Source: Gnetum montanum
Taxonomy: Eukaryota; Streptophyta; Gnetopsida; Gnetales; Gnetaceae
Length of the DNA stretch: 64,000 bases
NCBI GenBank assembly: GCA_015680685.1
Contig: MNCI01026912.1
Coordinates: 659,300 to 723,299 of the forward strand
Reading direction: 5' to 3'
Shown here: positions 22,441 to 32,845 of the stretch, one piece after another
Numbering within the stretch: the first letter of the stretch is position 1
Layout: each line of letters begins with the position of its first letter
Translations under genes and position numbers: made by a program
Notes under the pieces: model-generated
Databases searched by the model: none
Told to the model about the DNA's origin: nothing
The model's input: only the letters and a program-made list of their open reading frames with translations

Positions 22441-22822
22441 GCAGTAGCATGAACTCGTTTTAGTTTCAATTTCATGCATCGGAACATCCCTATGGAGTTT
22501 GAACCCGCAACTCTCAATTGGAGTAGTTAACCATGGTCAAGGTACCTTCAAGTGTAATCAATTTGCGCACACAGTTGGTGTTCTTTCAAAAGTTCAAACA
22601 TGATGTCATAAAATAATATTTTTATTATTTCATATTTGAGAATGAACAGAGCATTGGACGCATCCGTTTGCATGAATTTATAAATTTCTATTGATGTAAC
22701 ATCATTTTTCACCTTTGACGAATGTTTTGGGTGAATTTATAAAGTTTTATGAATGTAAGACATTGTAACATTATTTTTCACCTTTGGGCAATGTTAATCA
22801 TGGTTGGCTTTTTCAACAACAA
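22441..22822. other. Upstream intergenic DNA of RPS29
   Basis: No gene seen. A short imperfect repeat occurs near 22,675-22,790: GAATTTATAAATTTCTATTG with CATCATTTTTCACC, and again GAATTTATAAAGTTTTATGA with CATTATTTTTCACC. Confidence 0.5.
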
Positions 22823-23160
22823 TGAGGTGTTAGCTTAGTAGCAAGACACTTGATTTGGAAGCTCCAAGTCATAGGTTCGATTCCAGTGGGCAAAGTTGAG
22901 TTATATAAAGTTCTAATAGGACTATATATATCATGCATTGTACCTATGTTTCACTTATTTCAAGTTCCAACATCCCCCATGGTTGGCCTTCGCTTTAATG
23001 CTACTTATGACCATAAATCTTTACGACAACAATGTAACTTTGGTAAGAAAAGGCATTAGAACCAAAACTACTTTATAACTCAGCACTAATTCTTAGAATT
23101 AAACCCATAACTTAGAGTTACTAAATTAAGAGTCTTACCATTGGGCTAACATATCATTAT
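22823..23160. mobile_element. Two outward-facing tRNA-derived SINE-like heads
   Basis: On the plus strand 22,823-22,890 reads like a tRNA half: an A-box-like TAGCTTAGTAGC (22,831-22,842) and the B-box GGTTCGATTCC (22,874-22,884). On the minus strand, from 23,160 down to 23,094, the related GTTAGCCCAATGGT and GGGTTTAATTCT occupy the same positions. Both resemble the RNA polymerase III head of plant tRNA-derived SINEs. The 200 bp between could be the body of one or both. No discriminating 3' tail was recognised. Confidence 0.55.
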
Positions 23161-23393
23161 TATGAATGTGTACGAAGTAGCTAATGAGAGGTATCTTAAG
23201 TGATTAACGTATTGTCTAAGAAGGATTTGTAAGCAAAACTGTAATAATGAGGATTTAACCTATTATAATACTTTGACAAGTTTGATCAAGACTAAGAGAT
23301 AGTTTACCTATTGTAAGCAAAGTGTTTTTAGTTTTGTCAATTTTGAAAAAATTTTGTAGAGTTATTATGGAATAATTTTTTTTCTAAGAAAAG

Positions 23394-24234
23394 TGATGAG
23401 CAGCGAACAATCCCTACGTCCAACCATATGAATCACTAGCATTCACTAAGCGATCTGGTCGAATTTCGTAGACTTTAGCTCTCTAAGTGCACTGGGTCTA
23501 GGTAGTGAATTTAATGGACATGATTGTTGTCTTCTCAGTTTCATTTGTGAAGTGCAAAGGTATGGTTAAGTGTAATTGAGGCATATGATTTTTATCATTT
23601 TATATTTTTCATTTAATTCACCTAAGTGTTGAAAATAAAGTAATTAAATGTTAATTAATCTAATAACTAACTTATGCTTTACTAGTCCTAACATACGCAT
23701 CTATTCCCATCTACCATACACATCCTAAACATGTTACAATGCTATTGGGTTACCAAGTGTTAAGCGCTATTGGGATTACCAAATGTTAAGCATATGCTTG
23801 AGATGGTCGTACTTATGTGTATTAATTATCTGAAGTTAAATAATTAATTAAATGCATTAAAGTAAAGTGCATGAATAATAAATGCATTAAGTAAACATTA
23901 AACTAAGTCCAAGTGCTATAAGGTTTATGAAGAAAGCTTGTCTCTATTGCTGATTACACCAAGGTGCTCAGGTACATCAGTGCTTGAATAAAGATCCATA
24001 CACTTCTCACTCTTGTTGTGAGCACTTAGAAAATATTCTAACTTTGGAAAGACAAAACTGTAAGAGTTTGGTTAGCTACTAATGAATGGATGCCATAAAT
24101 GCGACTAGTGAGCATGTATTTATAGGAAAGACAAGACATAGTGTCAACGCATAGCATTGACACGTCAAACCCTGCATCAACATGATCATGTTGACGAGAT
24201 CCCATCAATGCAACCTAAGGACAACAATTCATAA
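23394..24234 (-). repeat. 3' LTR of element D
   Basis: It starts TGATGAGCAG and ends near CAATTCATAA, about 841 bp. It aligns with the other LTRs at both ends but is well diverged. On the minus strand U3 holds palindromic units (TCAACATGATCATGTTGACG at about 24,177-24,196, then GAGATCCCATCAATGCAACC) ahead of a TATAAATA box (about 24,125). The polypurine tract follows at 24,235 (TACCCCCAC in plus reading). Confidence 0.75.
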
Positions 24235-24481
24235 TACCCCCACAACTGAATAAAAACTCATTCTCAAGTGAATAAAAGAAGAAACAAGCTCTTTACAACA
24301 TTTTGGGAAGGTATGGGATTATTGACTAACTACTAACATACAATTGACACAAAAAGACTAAGTGCCCAAGTGTACAAATTTACAATTTTTACAAAATTTG
24401 ATGTTCATGACAACAAAATTGAACACCATGACAAAAATGGACAACACAACTTCTCTAGTGACTTGAAGACGAGGAAGAAAA

Positions 24482-27310
24482 TCAAATGGTCCTAGGCGAT
24501 GGAGGTTCCTGAGGTGCTAAAGGACCTTCTCCTTCCTCTAGTGCACATAGTTGTTGTGGTTGAGGTTGTGATTGTGGTTGTCTGGCTACAGCTACAACTA
24601 CTAGTGGAAGACAGAAAGCATCTAGCAATGCATTCATCTTCTCCTCCTTACTCCCCAAGGATCATACACAATCCATGCAGCATCACCAATGTGGGATAGT
24701 ATGGAAATATCCCATGGATAGGGCATTGTAGGGAACAACTCCTTCACATTGATGAATGAAGCTACGAATTACTTCCATTCAATATCAAATGCCTTAATAG
24801 CATTCTGTAGCTCCTGGTGGTCATTCATTCATAGGGCCAGGTTCTTAATTATGGATCTATGATCAATGAAGTGCTGCCTAAGAATATCAAGTTCAACATT
24901 TGTCATTTCAAGTTTTTGCTTGATCTCCTTATGGTGCTTGAACTCAGCCTCATATAACAGGTGCAAGTTGGCCACTTGTTTTTTCAAATTTGACCTTGGC
25001 CTTCTTTCAATTAGCATTACCAAGTTTGCATAACAAAGGTTAGTAAACTCCATATGTTCAGTCATCTCCTCGATCTGTAGCTCCTTGAGAAGGATTTCGA
25101 CTTTGTTGTACTCATTTACTCCATCAAAGATGGGCTGCCATACATCACCTTCTTATTGGAGCTGTTGGAGGGCCTCATTCATTTTCGCCTTCGCTATTTG
25201 GATGTGTTTTTCATTGATCTCTTTTTATAAGCCAACCTAGTCCTTGTAGTGGTTCTTAATCCTTTCAAATTTAAGAGCCTCATTTTCCAAGCAGTGATTT
25301 CAATTGCAAATCTTTGGCAAAGAGCACAGACCTCCTCCATCAAGAGATTACAGTTCTCTTCTACTAACCTTCTTAGGCCCATTATCACCTTGGCAAGCTA
25401 CTCCTATTGCCATCTCATATATTTAACCATTTGCTCATTTTGGGCCTTGACAGAATGCTGGTGATGATTGTCCTTGGTCAAATTTGCATTCTCCCAGTGA
25501 ACCTCCAACAAGTCCTTTTGAATGTTGTAGATGATGACATCAAATAAGGACTAGTCAAAGATCACCAACTCCTTTGCATACTCAACCTATTGAAGTTTGA
25601 ACTAAAGCTGTTGAAAAGCTTCATTCCTAGTTACTACTTAGCTGAGTACCATGGGATCAAAGAGGCAAACCCTAAGTTCTGCAACCTCTACAGCCAAGCA
25701 CTGATTCTTAGCTTTGGCTATTTCAAGTTAAGCCTCAGCAGCAATGATGCTTTTTCTCCTTGCCTCCAACAACATCAACTAGGTAGTAGTGATGTCATCT
25801 AGAAGGTCAAAGACCTCTAGAATCAGTTGTTGGATTCCTACCAATCGTTCCAACAACTCCTAGTGTTGGGCTATGCTAAGCCTTTCACTTGTCATTCTTG
25901 TAGCTATTTGCACATCTATGAGTATAGAATTATCTGGCAAAAATGCCATAAGAACATTTAAGGCCTCACCCACTTGGTCTGCACCACCTTAGTAGCCATT
26001 TCCTATCCTTGGTGTTACATCACCATGATAGTTGCCCCATCATCCTCCTCCAAGTGTACTAAGAAGGTAGCTGCATTTCCAAAGATTTCTATGTACTACT
26101 ATTATTTTGGAATGGACACCATTACCTCTTGGGGAGTAGGATTTGAGCACATGGATACCTACATTTGTTGAACAAAGAAAGTTGGTGCTGTGTCCTTCAG
26201 CTAGCTTATTATATGAGCTACTTCATTTAAATGGCTTAAGGTTGGTTAGTAGACAAATAGGTCACCACTCAGACCAACTTGCTACTGATGCAAGAGTTGT
26301 TCTTGGAGCTTTTGCATGTGCTTCATAGTAGCACATGTCTTTGCCATTGTTTCATGAGTGGGTGGTGGTGGTGGTTGCTCCTTTTCCTTGATTATGACAG
26401 GGACATTATCTTTCATCATTTTTACCCAAGAGGTGGTAGGAGCATGTCTTAATGTATCATTGGAGTAGTGGGATATTCCTTCCCTTTTGCATAATTTTCT
26501 AAGCAAGCACAGAAAGGGGAGTGCCTTTCTCCCATGTTCATTTTCTTTGAATCACTTCTCTATCTCTAGATAGATTACTTGTGGAAGGTTAATGGGAAAT
26601 TTCCTGCTCAAAGTAATGCATGCATGGACAGAGAAGACTATCACCTTACTGGGCCTCACTGTTGGATTGAGGTGGTAGGCCACTATCTTGAAGTAAGCAT
26701 GTTCTACCGTGGCGAGTGCACCATACTCCTTGTGGTTCACTTCGTAGCATTGCTAGACCCACTCCTTTTTAACCTCAGGGTCCACTTGCATAGAGATATT
26801 TGCCAAATTAGTCCTAGTTTTAGGCAAGTTAAGGGCCTCAAAGATGATCTTTACCAAGTAGGACATACTTATGTCCTTTTTATTCCATAAGAGATAGGTC
26901 TCTCTCATGTACCACTCCCCACTGGAAGTGCTGATTGGCCACATGGGAGAGCTTTGCAATTGGGTTTTGACATCTTATGGGGTAAAGTCTAGGAAGGTAC
27001 CAAAGTTTGATTTTTGGAGAATTGAACATTGGATATTCCTAGATTGAATTTGCCTAAGGTAGGCATCCATCAATGTGACCTTAAGGTTTGGCCTTGGTCT
27101 AGTGCCTCATCTTGGTGGGATATCTCTATTTCGGCTTGGGGAATCTAAAGAATAGATTCCACTTCAAGCTCCTCTCGGTGAGGTATGATTGCATGGGTTT
27201 CTACTACCTACTCATGTGGTTGCTCTTGTTGGCCTCTTCCAGTTCTGGGCTACTTGTCCCTTGGTTGGGATGGTTCTCCTTCCTTTGGGCATTTTGGTCT
27301 TGTTGCCATC
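24482..27310 (-). pseudogene. ORF3 of element D (decayed)
   Basis: About 940 codons from ATG 27,310, which directly follows GATTATAG, to TGA 24,484-24,482. A basic start (MATRPKCPKE) is followed by EWYMRETYLLWNKKDISMSY (about 26,920), then a domain with AYFKIVAYHLNPTVRPSKV, SRKFPINLPQVIYLEIE and LRKLCKREGISHYSNDTL (26,700-26,450). This pattern resembles the plant-transposon domain found with Athila elements. The second half is coiled-coil-like (LKKQVANLHLLYEAEFKHHK, about 24,970) and the end is proline-rich. Many stops interrupt it. No signal peptide or clear membrane segment is seen, so an envelope role is not supported. Confidence 0.6.
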
Positions 27311-27890
27311 TATAATCACAACATGATCAAGGATTAGCATTTGGTGTGTAACTTTATAACATTTGAGTACCTTATCTCTTAGATTAGTTATGCTTGGCTA
27401 AGTTGTGATCATGATAGATTTGATTATTTTATTATTATTTCATTTTAAAATTTACCAAAGTTCATTGAAAAGGTTTAACTTTCTTAAATTAGTGATATTA
27501 ATAGTATTTTATTAACTAAACCTTATGGGACTTAGAAAAAATTTGAAAACTTTTTTGTCAAAAATGTAAGGTTTGTGACCTCCACAATGTAAAGCTCATC
27601 TCTAGTAGTTGCAGGATTGAAAAATGAGGTTAATCAAACAAGCAATTTGAAAGATATGGGCTTTGGAAGGTTTTGGGCTCTGAAAATTGCAAAAACACCA
27701 TCCTCATTTGTGAGTAACTAGCAAAAATTTGCTAAGTGTTTGGCACTATTTATAGGATTTTTTCCTTGCATCGATGAGATCTCGTTGATAGGATCACATT
27801 AATGCAACTGACTACATTGACAGGATCCCATTGATGCAGCCAACTACATTGACGGGATCCTATTGACACAGTGGAAAGATAGAATTTTTT
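27311..27890 (-). promoter_or_regulatory. Internal U3-like promoter and leader before ORF3 of D
   Basis: At 27,768-27,872 imperfect palindromic units repeat, including TTGACAGGATCCCATTGATG and TTGACGGGATCCTATTGAC, followed on the minus strand by CCTATAAATAG (about 27,757-27,747). The units resemble those in this element's own LTR (TTGACGAGATCCCATCAATG). An acceptor (CTAATCCTTGATCATG, then GTGATTATAG) precedes the ORF3 ATG. The donor position, by alignment to F, reads AGAGATGAG and no longer has a GT. Confidence 0.6.
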
Positions 27891-28139
27891 TACTTTGAAA
27901 ATGGGGGGAAAACAAAGAGTTTTTACTTGAAATTGGAGTCCAAAGAAAGCCCAAGAAGCCTAGAACACGATGAAATGCATGAAGAGGGCTAGATAATCAT
28001 AAAAAATGAGATTTTATTTGGAGAATGATTAGGAAATGCCATGAAGGAGCACACAACTAGATGTAACTAATGTGGATCACAAAAGATTTGAATGCACAAA
28101 TGCTCAAGAAACAAGGAACTTAACTAACCAAACCAAGGA

Positions 28140-28192
28140 GTATGCAAGTGGATCCTTCCCATAGCAGGCTCATGCCCTTAATGCCCTTGCAT
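28140..28192 (-). other. Conserved spacer motif, copy in D
   Basis: Plus-strand reading GTGGATCCTTCCCATAGCAG, then GCTCATGCCCTTAATGCCC. Same position relative to the internal promoter as in A, C, F and I. Confidence 0.55.
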
Positions 28193-29263
28193 GCTCTCAA
28201 ACCAATGAGTTTGTGGGCCCCATGGGTGATGAATGGTTATGGTAAGTTAAGGATTGAATCACCAAAGAGACTATCTAAAAATTTTGATGTGTCAAACTAA
28301 GACATTGAACAAAACATGAAAAGAGGCAGTGAGGTGAGATATGAAAAGCAAAGATGGATGAGGTGGAGAGTGGAATGGAGTCCTATATTATGGTCACATG
28401 ACATCCCTTGTGGATTTTGTAATTAATATGACCCGATAACATCCATCCTTAGTTTGAATTAAAACTAACCACTTTCAATGACTTTGCATTAACACTCCAA
28501 AACCAAGCCACCTCCTTAAGGCACAAGAATACCCCCATAGATTAATCATCATTCCTAAAAGAGAAGAAAAAAGAAGTAGGAAGTGAGATGGACCTTAGTT
28601 AAAGGGGACCCTCAAGCATGAGTAACATATCTTTCTAGTCCCATAACTAATGCTTGTAGCTTGTCATTTGGTCTAAGGGGTATGCTTTGAATTCCCATTA
28701 TTGTTTTTTTTTTTTTTTTTTTGAGTTTTTGGATAGGAACCACACCATGCAAAGACTTTAGCTTCCTATTATTGGTTGACAGCAGAATGGTGAGAAATCC
28801 ATGAGAACACCCATGTACCCAAGAAGGTAGGCAAGTACAAAGACTATCAAATCCCCTTAAAGTCACACCCTTTTCTATCCATTTAATCCTTCCCAAGTTC
28901 AGAAACTACCAAGGTCACAAGTTCTTTAAAACTTTCATTTAAGAAGGGATTGCATATTTCCAAAACAAGGGAACATAATAAAGCTTTGTGAATGGGTGGA
29001 TGATGTGGACTCACTACCTATTATCATGCAAAAGAAACCATGTCTTAGTTATCAACACCAAAATTTAAAGATAAAATCTAGACATTAGTAATCAAATAAC
29101 ATTATAGTACAAACCACCATTAATCAACAACTATAGTTGCACCTAGTCTTGGTGGCAACAAAGAAAAACAAAACATAAGAAAAAATCAAACCAAATAAAG
29201 TAAAATATTTAAGAAAGAGAAAAATGTACTAAAAATAGTGTAAGACAAAAAAGTAAAAAATCG
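28193..29263. other. Noncoding spacer of element D
   Basis: Contains a poly-T run (28,706-28,724), the ACCACACCATGCAAAGACTT block (about 28,740) and a GTCACACCC block (about 28,862), matched in C and F. It ends in an A-rich stretch that aligns, inverted, with the T-rich region after integrase in F. No gene. Confidence 0.55.
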
Positions 29264-31745
29264 AGGAGCTTTACAAGTGTCTACATTAAATGCATAGATG
29301 AGATGAAGCAAATCCATTGTCAACTCTCTGATGAACTTGATGATACCAATTGGGGAGAGTTGGAGATCCTTGAAAGTTTTAAATAGGAGCCCCTTGAGTT
29401 GAAAAATTTGCCTACTAGAATGAAGTATGCTCTCTTAAAAAATGGCAAGCTGGTTATTATCAATGTCAATCTTGCTCCTACACGGAAAAAGAAACTATTG
29501 GAGGTGGTCAACAAATGACCAACAACATTTGTTTAGTCATATCTTGAACTCACTGGAATTGATCCTAGGATATGCCAACATCGCATCTAACAAATCCTTT
29601 CATTAAGCTAAAGAGGTAGTTGCAGCGCAGTTGAATTCCAAATTAAAGTAGATTGTGAAAGAAGAGATTGAACAACTCCTAAAGGTGGTGTTCATATATC
29701 CCATTGTAGATAGAAAGTGGGTTAGCCCACTTGTGATAGTGCCATAGAAAGATGGAAAATGAAAGGTCTACATCAATTTCAAGTTGTTGAACATGGCAAC
29801 ATATAAAGATCATTTTTTGTTATCATTTGTGAACCAAGTGTTGGACATAATTTATGAGCATTGCTACTACAACTTTCTAGATGGTTATAGTGGCTATAAC
29901 CAAATTCAAATCACATTAGAAGATTAAGCCAAAACCAAATTCACAAGTCCCTAGGGGACTTTTGCACATAGAAAGATGTTGTTTGACTTATGTAATGCCC
30001 TTGCCACATTCCAACACCTTGTCCTAAGCATTTTCCAACACTAGATGGGTAGTGGGATGAAGGTCTTCATGGATGACTTCTCCATTTATGGGGCTACATT
30101 TGAGAAAGCACTAGACTATCATGAGTAAGTGTTGAAAAGGTGTGTGGAGAAAAATCTTAGGCTTCACTAGCAGAAAAGCCACTTAATGGTCCAAGAAGGC
30201 ATTATGTTGGGACACTGAATTTTAGAGAAAGGGATCAAGGTAGACCCTAAAAAAATAAGGGTCATCTAAGGAATTACCAGCTATCTAGAAATTGTTAAAG
30301 ATGTGAGGTCATTCCTTGGACATACTAGCTACTTCTAGTGATTCATTGAGAATGTCCCTAAGGTTGCAAAATCATTGGTAGAGTTGACAAAGAAGGATGA
30401 TTTGTTTGTCTAGACTAAGGAATGTGAATGTGCATTCCAACAGCTAAAGAAAAAGCTTGCGGAAACTCTAATTTTATGAGCACCTAATTGGTCCAGATCC
30501 TTTTATATCATGATAGATGCTTTCAATTATGCCTTGGGAGCCATGCTTATGTACTTGGACAATCAAAAACATCCTTACTATATCCACTGTGTGAGCAAAA
30601 GCATTGTGGGTGCATAGCTGAACTACACCACAATAGAAAAAGAAATAATGGTAGTGTTATTTGCCTTGGAGAAATTTAGGCACTATGTGCTTGGGTACAA
30701 GGTATTCATGCACATAAAACATAGTGCAATTCAATTCTTGATGAATAAAACAACAATGAGTACCCATGTCATATAGTGGTTGGTGATCTTACAAGAATTC
30801 AATATTATAATGATAGATCAAAAGGGAATTAAGAACATGGTTACTGACCACTTGTCTTGGTTCAGATGGGATAAAAAAGAGGAGAAGAGCCCATTATCAA
30901 ATCAATTTCTTGATGAACTCCTCTTTGCTAATGTTATAACTGAACAAATGCCTATTGCAACCAACTAGTACGATGGCATTCTCACCTATCTTCTTACTCA
31001 GAAGATGCCATAAGAGTGGTATAATAAGAAGAAACAAAAATTTCTTCACTAGGTGAAACACTTCATGAAAATCAATAAACATCTTTACATGTTGTGTGCC
31101 AATGGCTTGGTTCGTTGCTATGTACCTGATACTGATCAGTTGCATGTGCTCCAAGACGCTCATGAGGGCCCTTGTAAGGGCCACTATGTTGGGAGATGCA
31201 TGACCATTAAGATCCTCATGGCAAGGTATAATTAGCCAACACTTTTCAAGGATGCTCACCACTTCATCTACTTCTGTGAATGCTGCCAATGTGATGGTGG
31301 AATGATTACTTGTATGGAGGGACCTCAACAATGGATCTAATCATTGGAGCCCTTTAATATTTAGGGAATTGACTTCATGGATCCCATCACACCCATGTCA
31401 AATGGAAAGGTGTACATCATAGTCACTGTTGACTATTGTACAAAATGGGTAGAAGTTGAAGCTGTCACTGATTGCACATCTTCCATGACTACTTGGTTTG
31501 TGTAACAATATGTTGTAAATAGGTTTGGGATGCCATGTGCACTTAATTCTGATAATGGTACTCATTTCACAGGCACTACCTTTCGAAAGCTCATGTAATG
31601 ATTAGGGGTTAAACATAAATTAACAACACCCTGCTATCCCCAAGCCAACAGTTGAGCTAAGGTCACGAATAGGGAGATCATAAAAGTACTAAAAAGAACT
31701 ATTAGTAAATATAGGAGGAATTGGAGCACAAAATTCAATGATGCC
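29264..31745 (+). pseudogene. Inverted RT, RNase H and integrase (N-terminal part) of element D
   Basis: Plus-strand pol similar to F from NWGELEILE (29,310) onward. Blocks: RT with MKVFMDDFS (about 30,060) and FLGHTSYF (about 30,315); RNase H with LVILQEFNIIMIDQKG and VTDHLSWFRWD (30,780-30,870); integrase zinc region LQDAHEGPCKGHYVG (about 31,150) and EC-CQCDGG (31,275-31,300); core GIDFMDPITPMSNGK (about 31,365) and SDNGTHFTG (about 31,545). At 31,745 it is cut by element F. Numerous TAG, TAA and TGA stops replace Gln, Arg or Trp codons. The orientation is opposite to the rest of D. Confidence 0.75.
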
Positions 31746-32669
31746 TGATGAGTTGCGTTAAGTTAGTTGTGTAGATGAGGCCTCATCGATGTGGCCTCAT
31801 CAATGAGGCCTAGTCGATGCATCTTACCATGTGTCAACGAGACCTTGTTGATGTAGTATCATGTGTCGACTATAAATACGCACTTGCAGCTGCATTTATG
31901 GCATAAGTAGATTGTAGTTGCAGCAGAGCTCTTGCATTTTTTCCATTTGAAATTTAGAATTTTTTCCCCAAGTGCCCACAGTAGGAGTTATTGAGTGTAC
32001 AAATCTTTATTTGAGCATTGTTGTACCTACGCATGACAGTGTGTGCAGCAATAAAGATTAGCTTTCTAATAAACCTTGCAACACTTTGGATAGATTAGCT
32101 ATTTCATTTATGAAAATACTATTCTCAATTATTTATTAAATGTTTTCAATTAGTTATTAAATATTTTTCAGTTATTATGTTAATGAGGCAATTGAGTGAG
32201 ATAGCTTACACACACAAGTACGACTGCTTCGAGCATAACACATATTCGCTTGTAATCCTAGTAGCGTTATTTCTTGGTACGCCTAGTAGTGTAGTGCTTG
32301 GTTGCCTAGCAACGAATACATGGGTTCGGGACATGTACGAAAAGTGGGATTAGATGCTTATGTTAGGATTAGTTAAATGCTAATTAATTAATTAATTAAG
32401 ATTAGTTAATCAAATTCATTTTTATCTACATTTCAAGCACCCAACTATAAAACATAAAAATGATAAAAATTGAATACCTCAGTTACACTTAACCATACCA
32501 ATGAACATCACAAGTGTAATTGGGAAGACAACGATTGACCTTAAGGCTAGATTCACTTCCTAAAGGGCTAGTGCATTGGAAATGATAAAGTTTGTGGAAT
32601 TTGATTGGATTTCACATGAAGGCTTTGTGATTTGTATGGATGGACATAGGGGTACCTCGCTACTCATCA
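31746..32669 (+). repeat. 5' LTR of element F
   Basis: It starts TGATGAGTTGCG and ends CTACTCATCA, about 924 bp. U3 holds palindromic units around GATGAGGCCTCATCGATG (31,779-31,860), then TATAAATA at 31,871-31,878. An AATAAAG signal lies near 32,050. The U5 end resembles the LTRs of the minus-strand elements. Confidence 0.88.
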
Positions 32670-32690
32670 TTAGCACCATTGCCAGGAACT
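32670..32690 (+). other. Primer binding site of element F
   Basis: TTAGCACCATTGCCAGGAAC directly follows the 5' LTR; a decayed tRNA-Asp-type primer site. Confidence 0.7.
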
Positions 32691-32845
32691 TTGTTTGTGG
32701 AACATGTGTTATTTAGGTCTAAGTGAATACCATTATATCATTATACAAACCTAAAGGTCAATATCATTCCCACTATACATAAAATTATAAAAGCACACTG
32801 ACAATTTTATTTTGTTTTGCAAATTTTCTTCTTCTTCTTATAAGC

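Noticed and set aside
22831-22884. Possible tRNA gene from the A-box/B-box match
   Set aside because: No cloverleaf could be formed with acceptor and anticodon stems; it fits a tRNA-derived SINE head better.
24482-27310. Calling ORF3 an envelope gene
   Set aside because: Position suits an env-like ORF, but no signal peptide, transmembrane helix or cleavage site is visible; the coiled coil and plant-transposon-like domain do not need that label.
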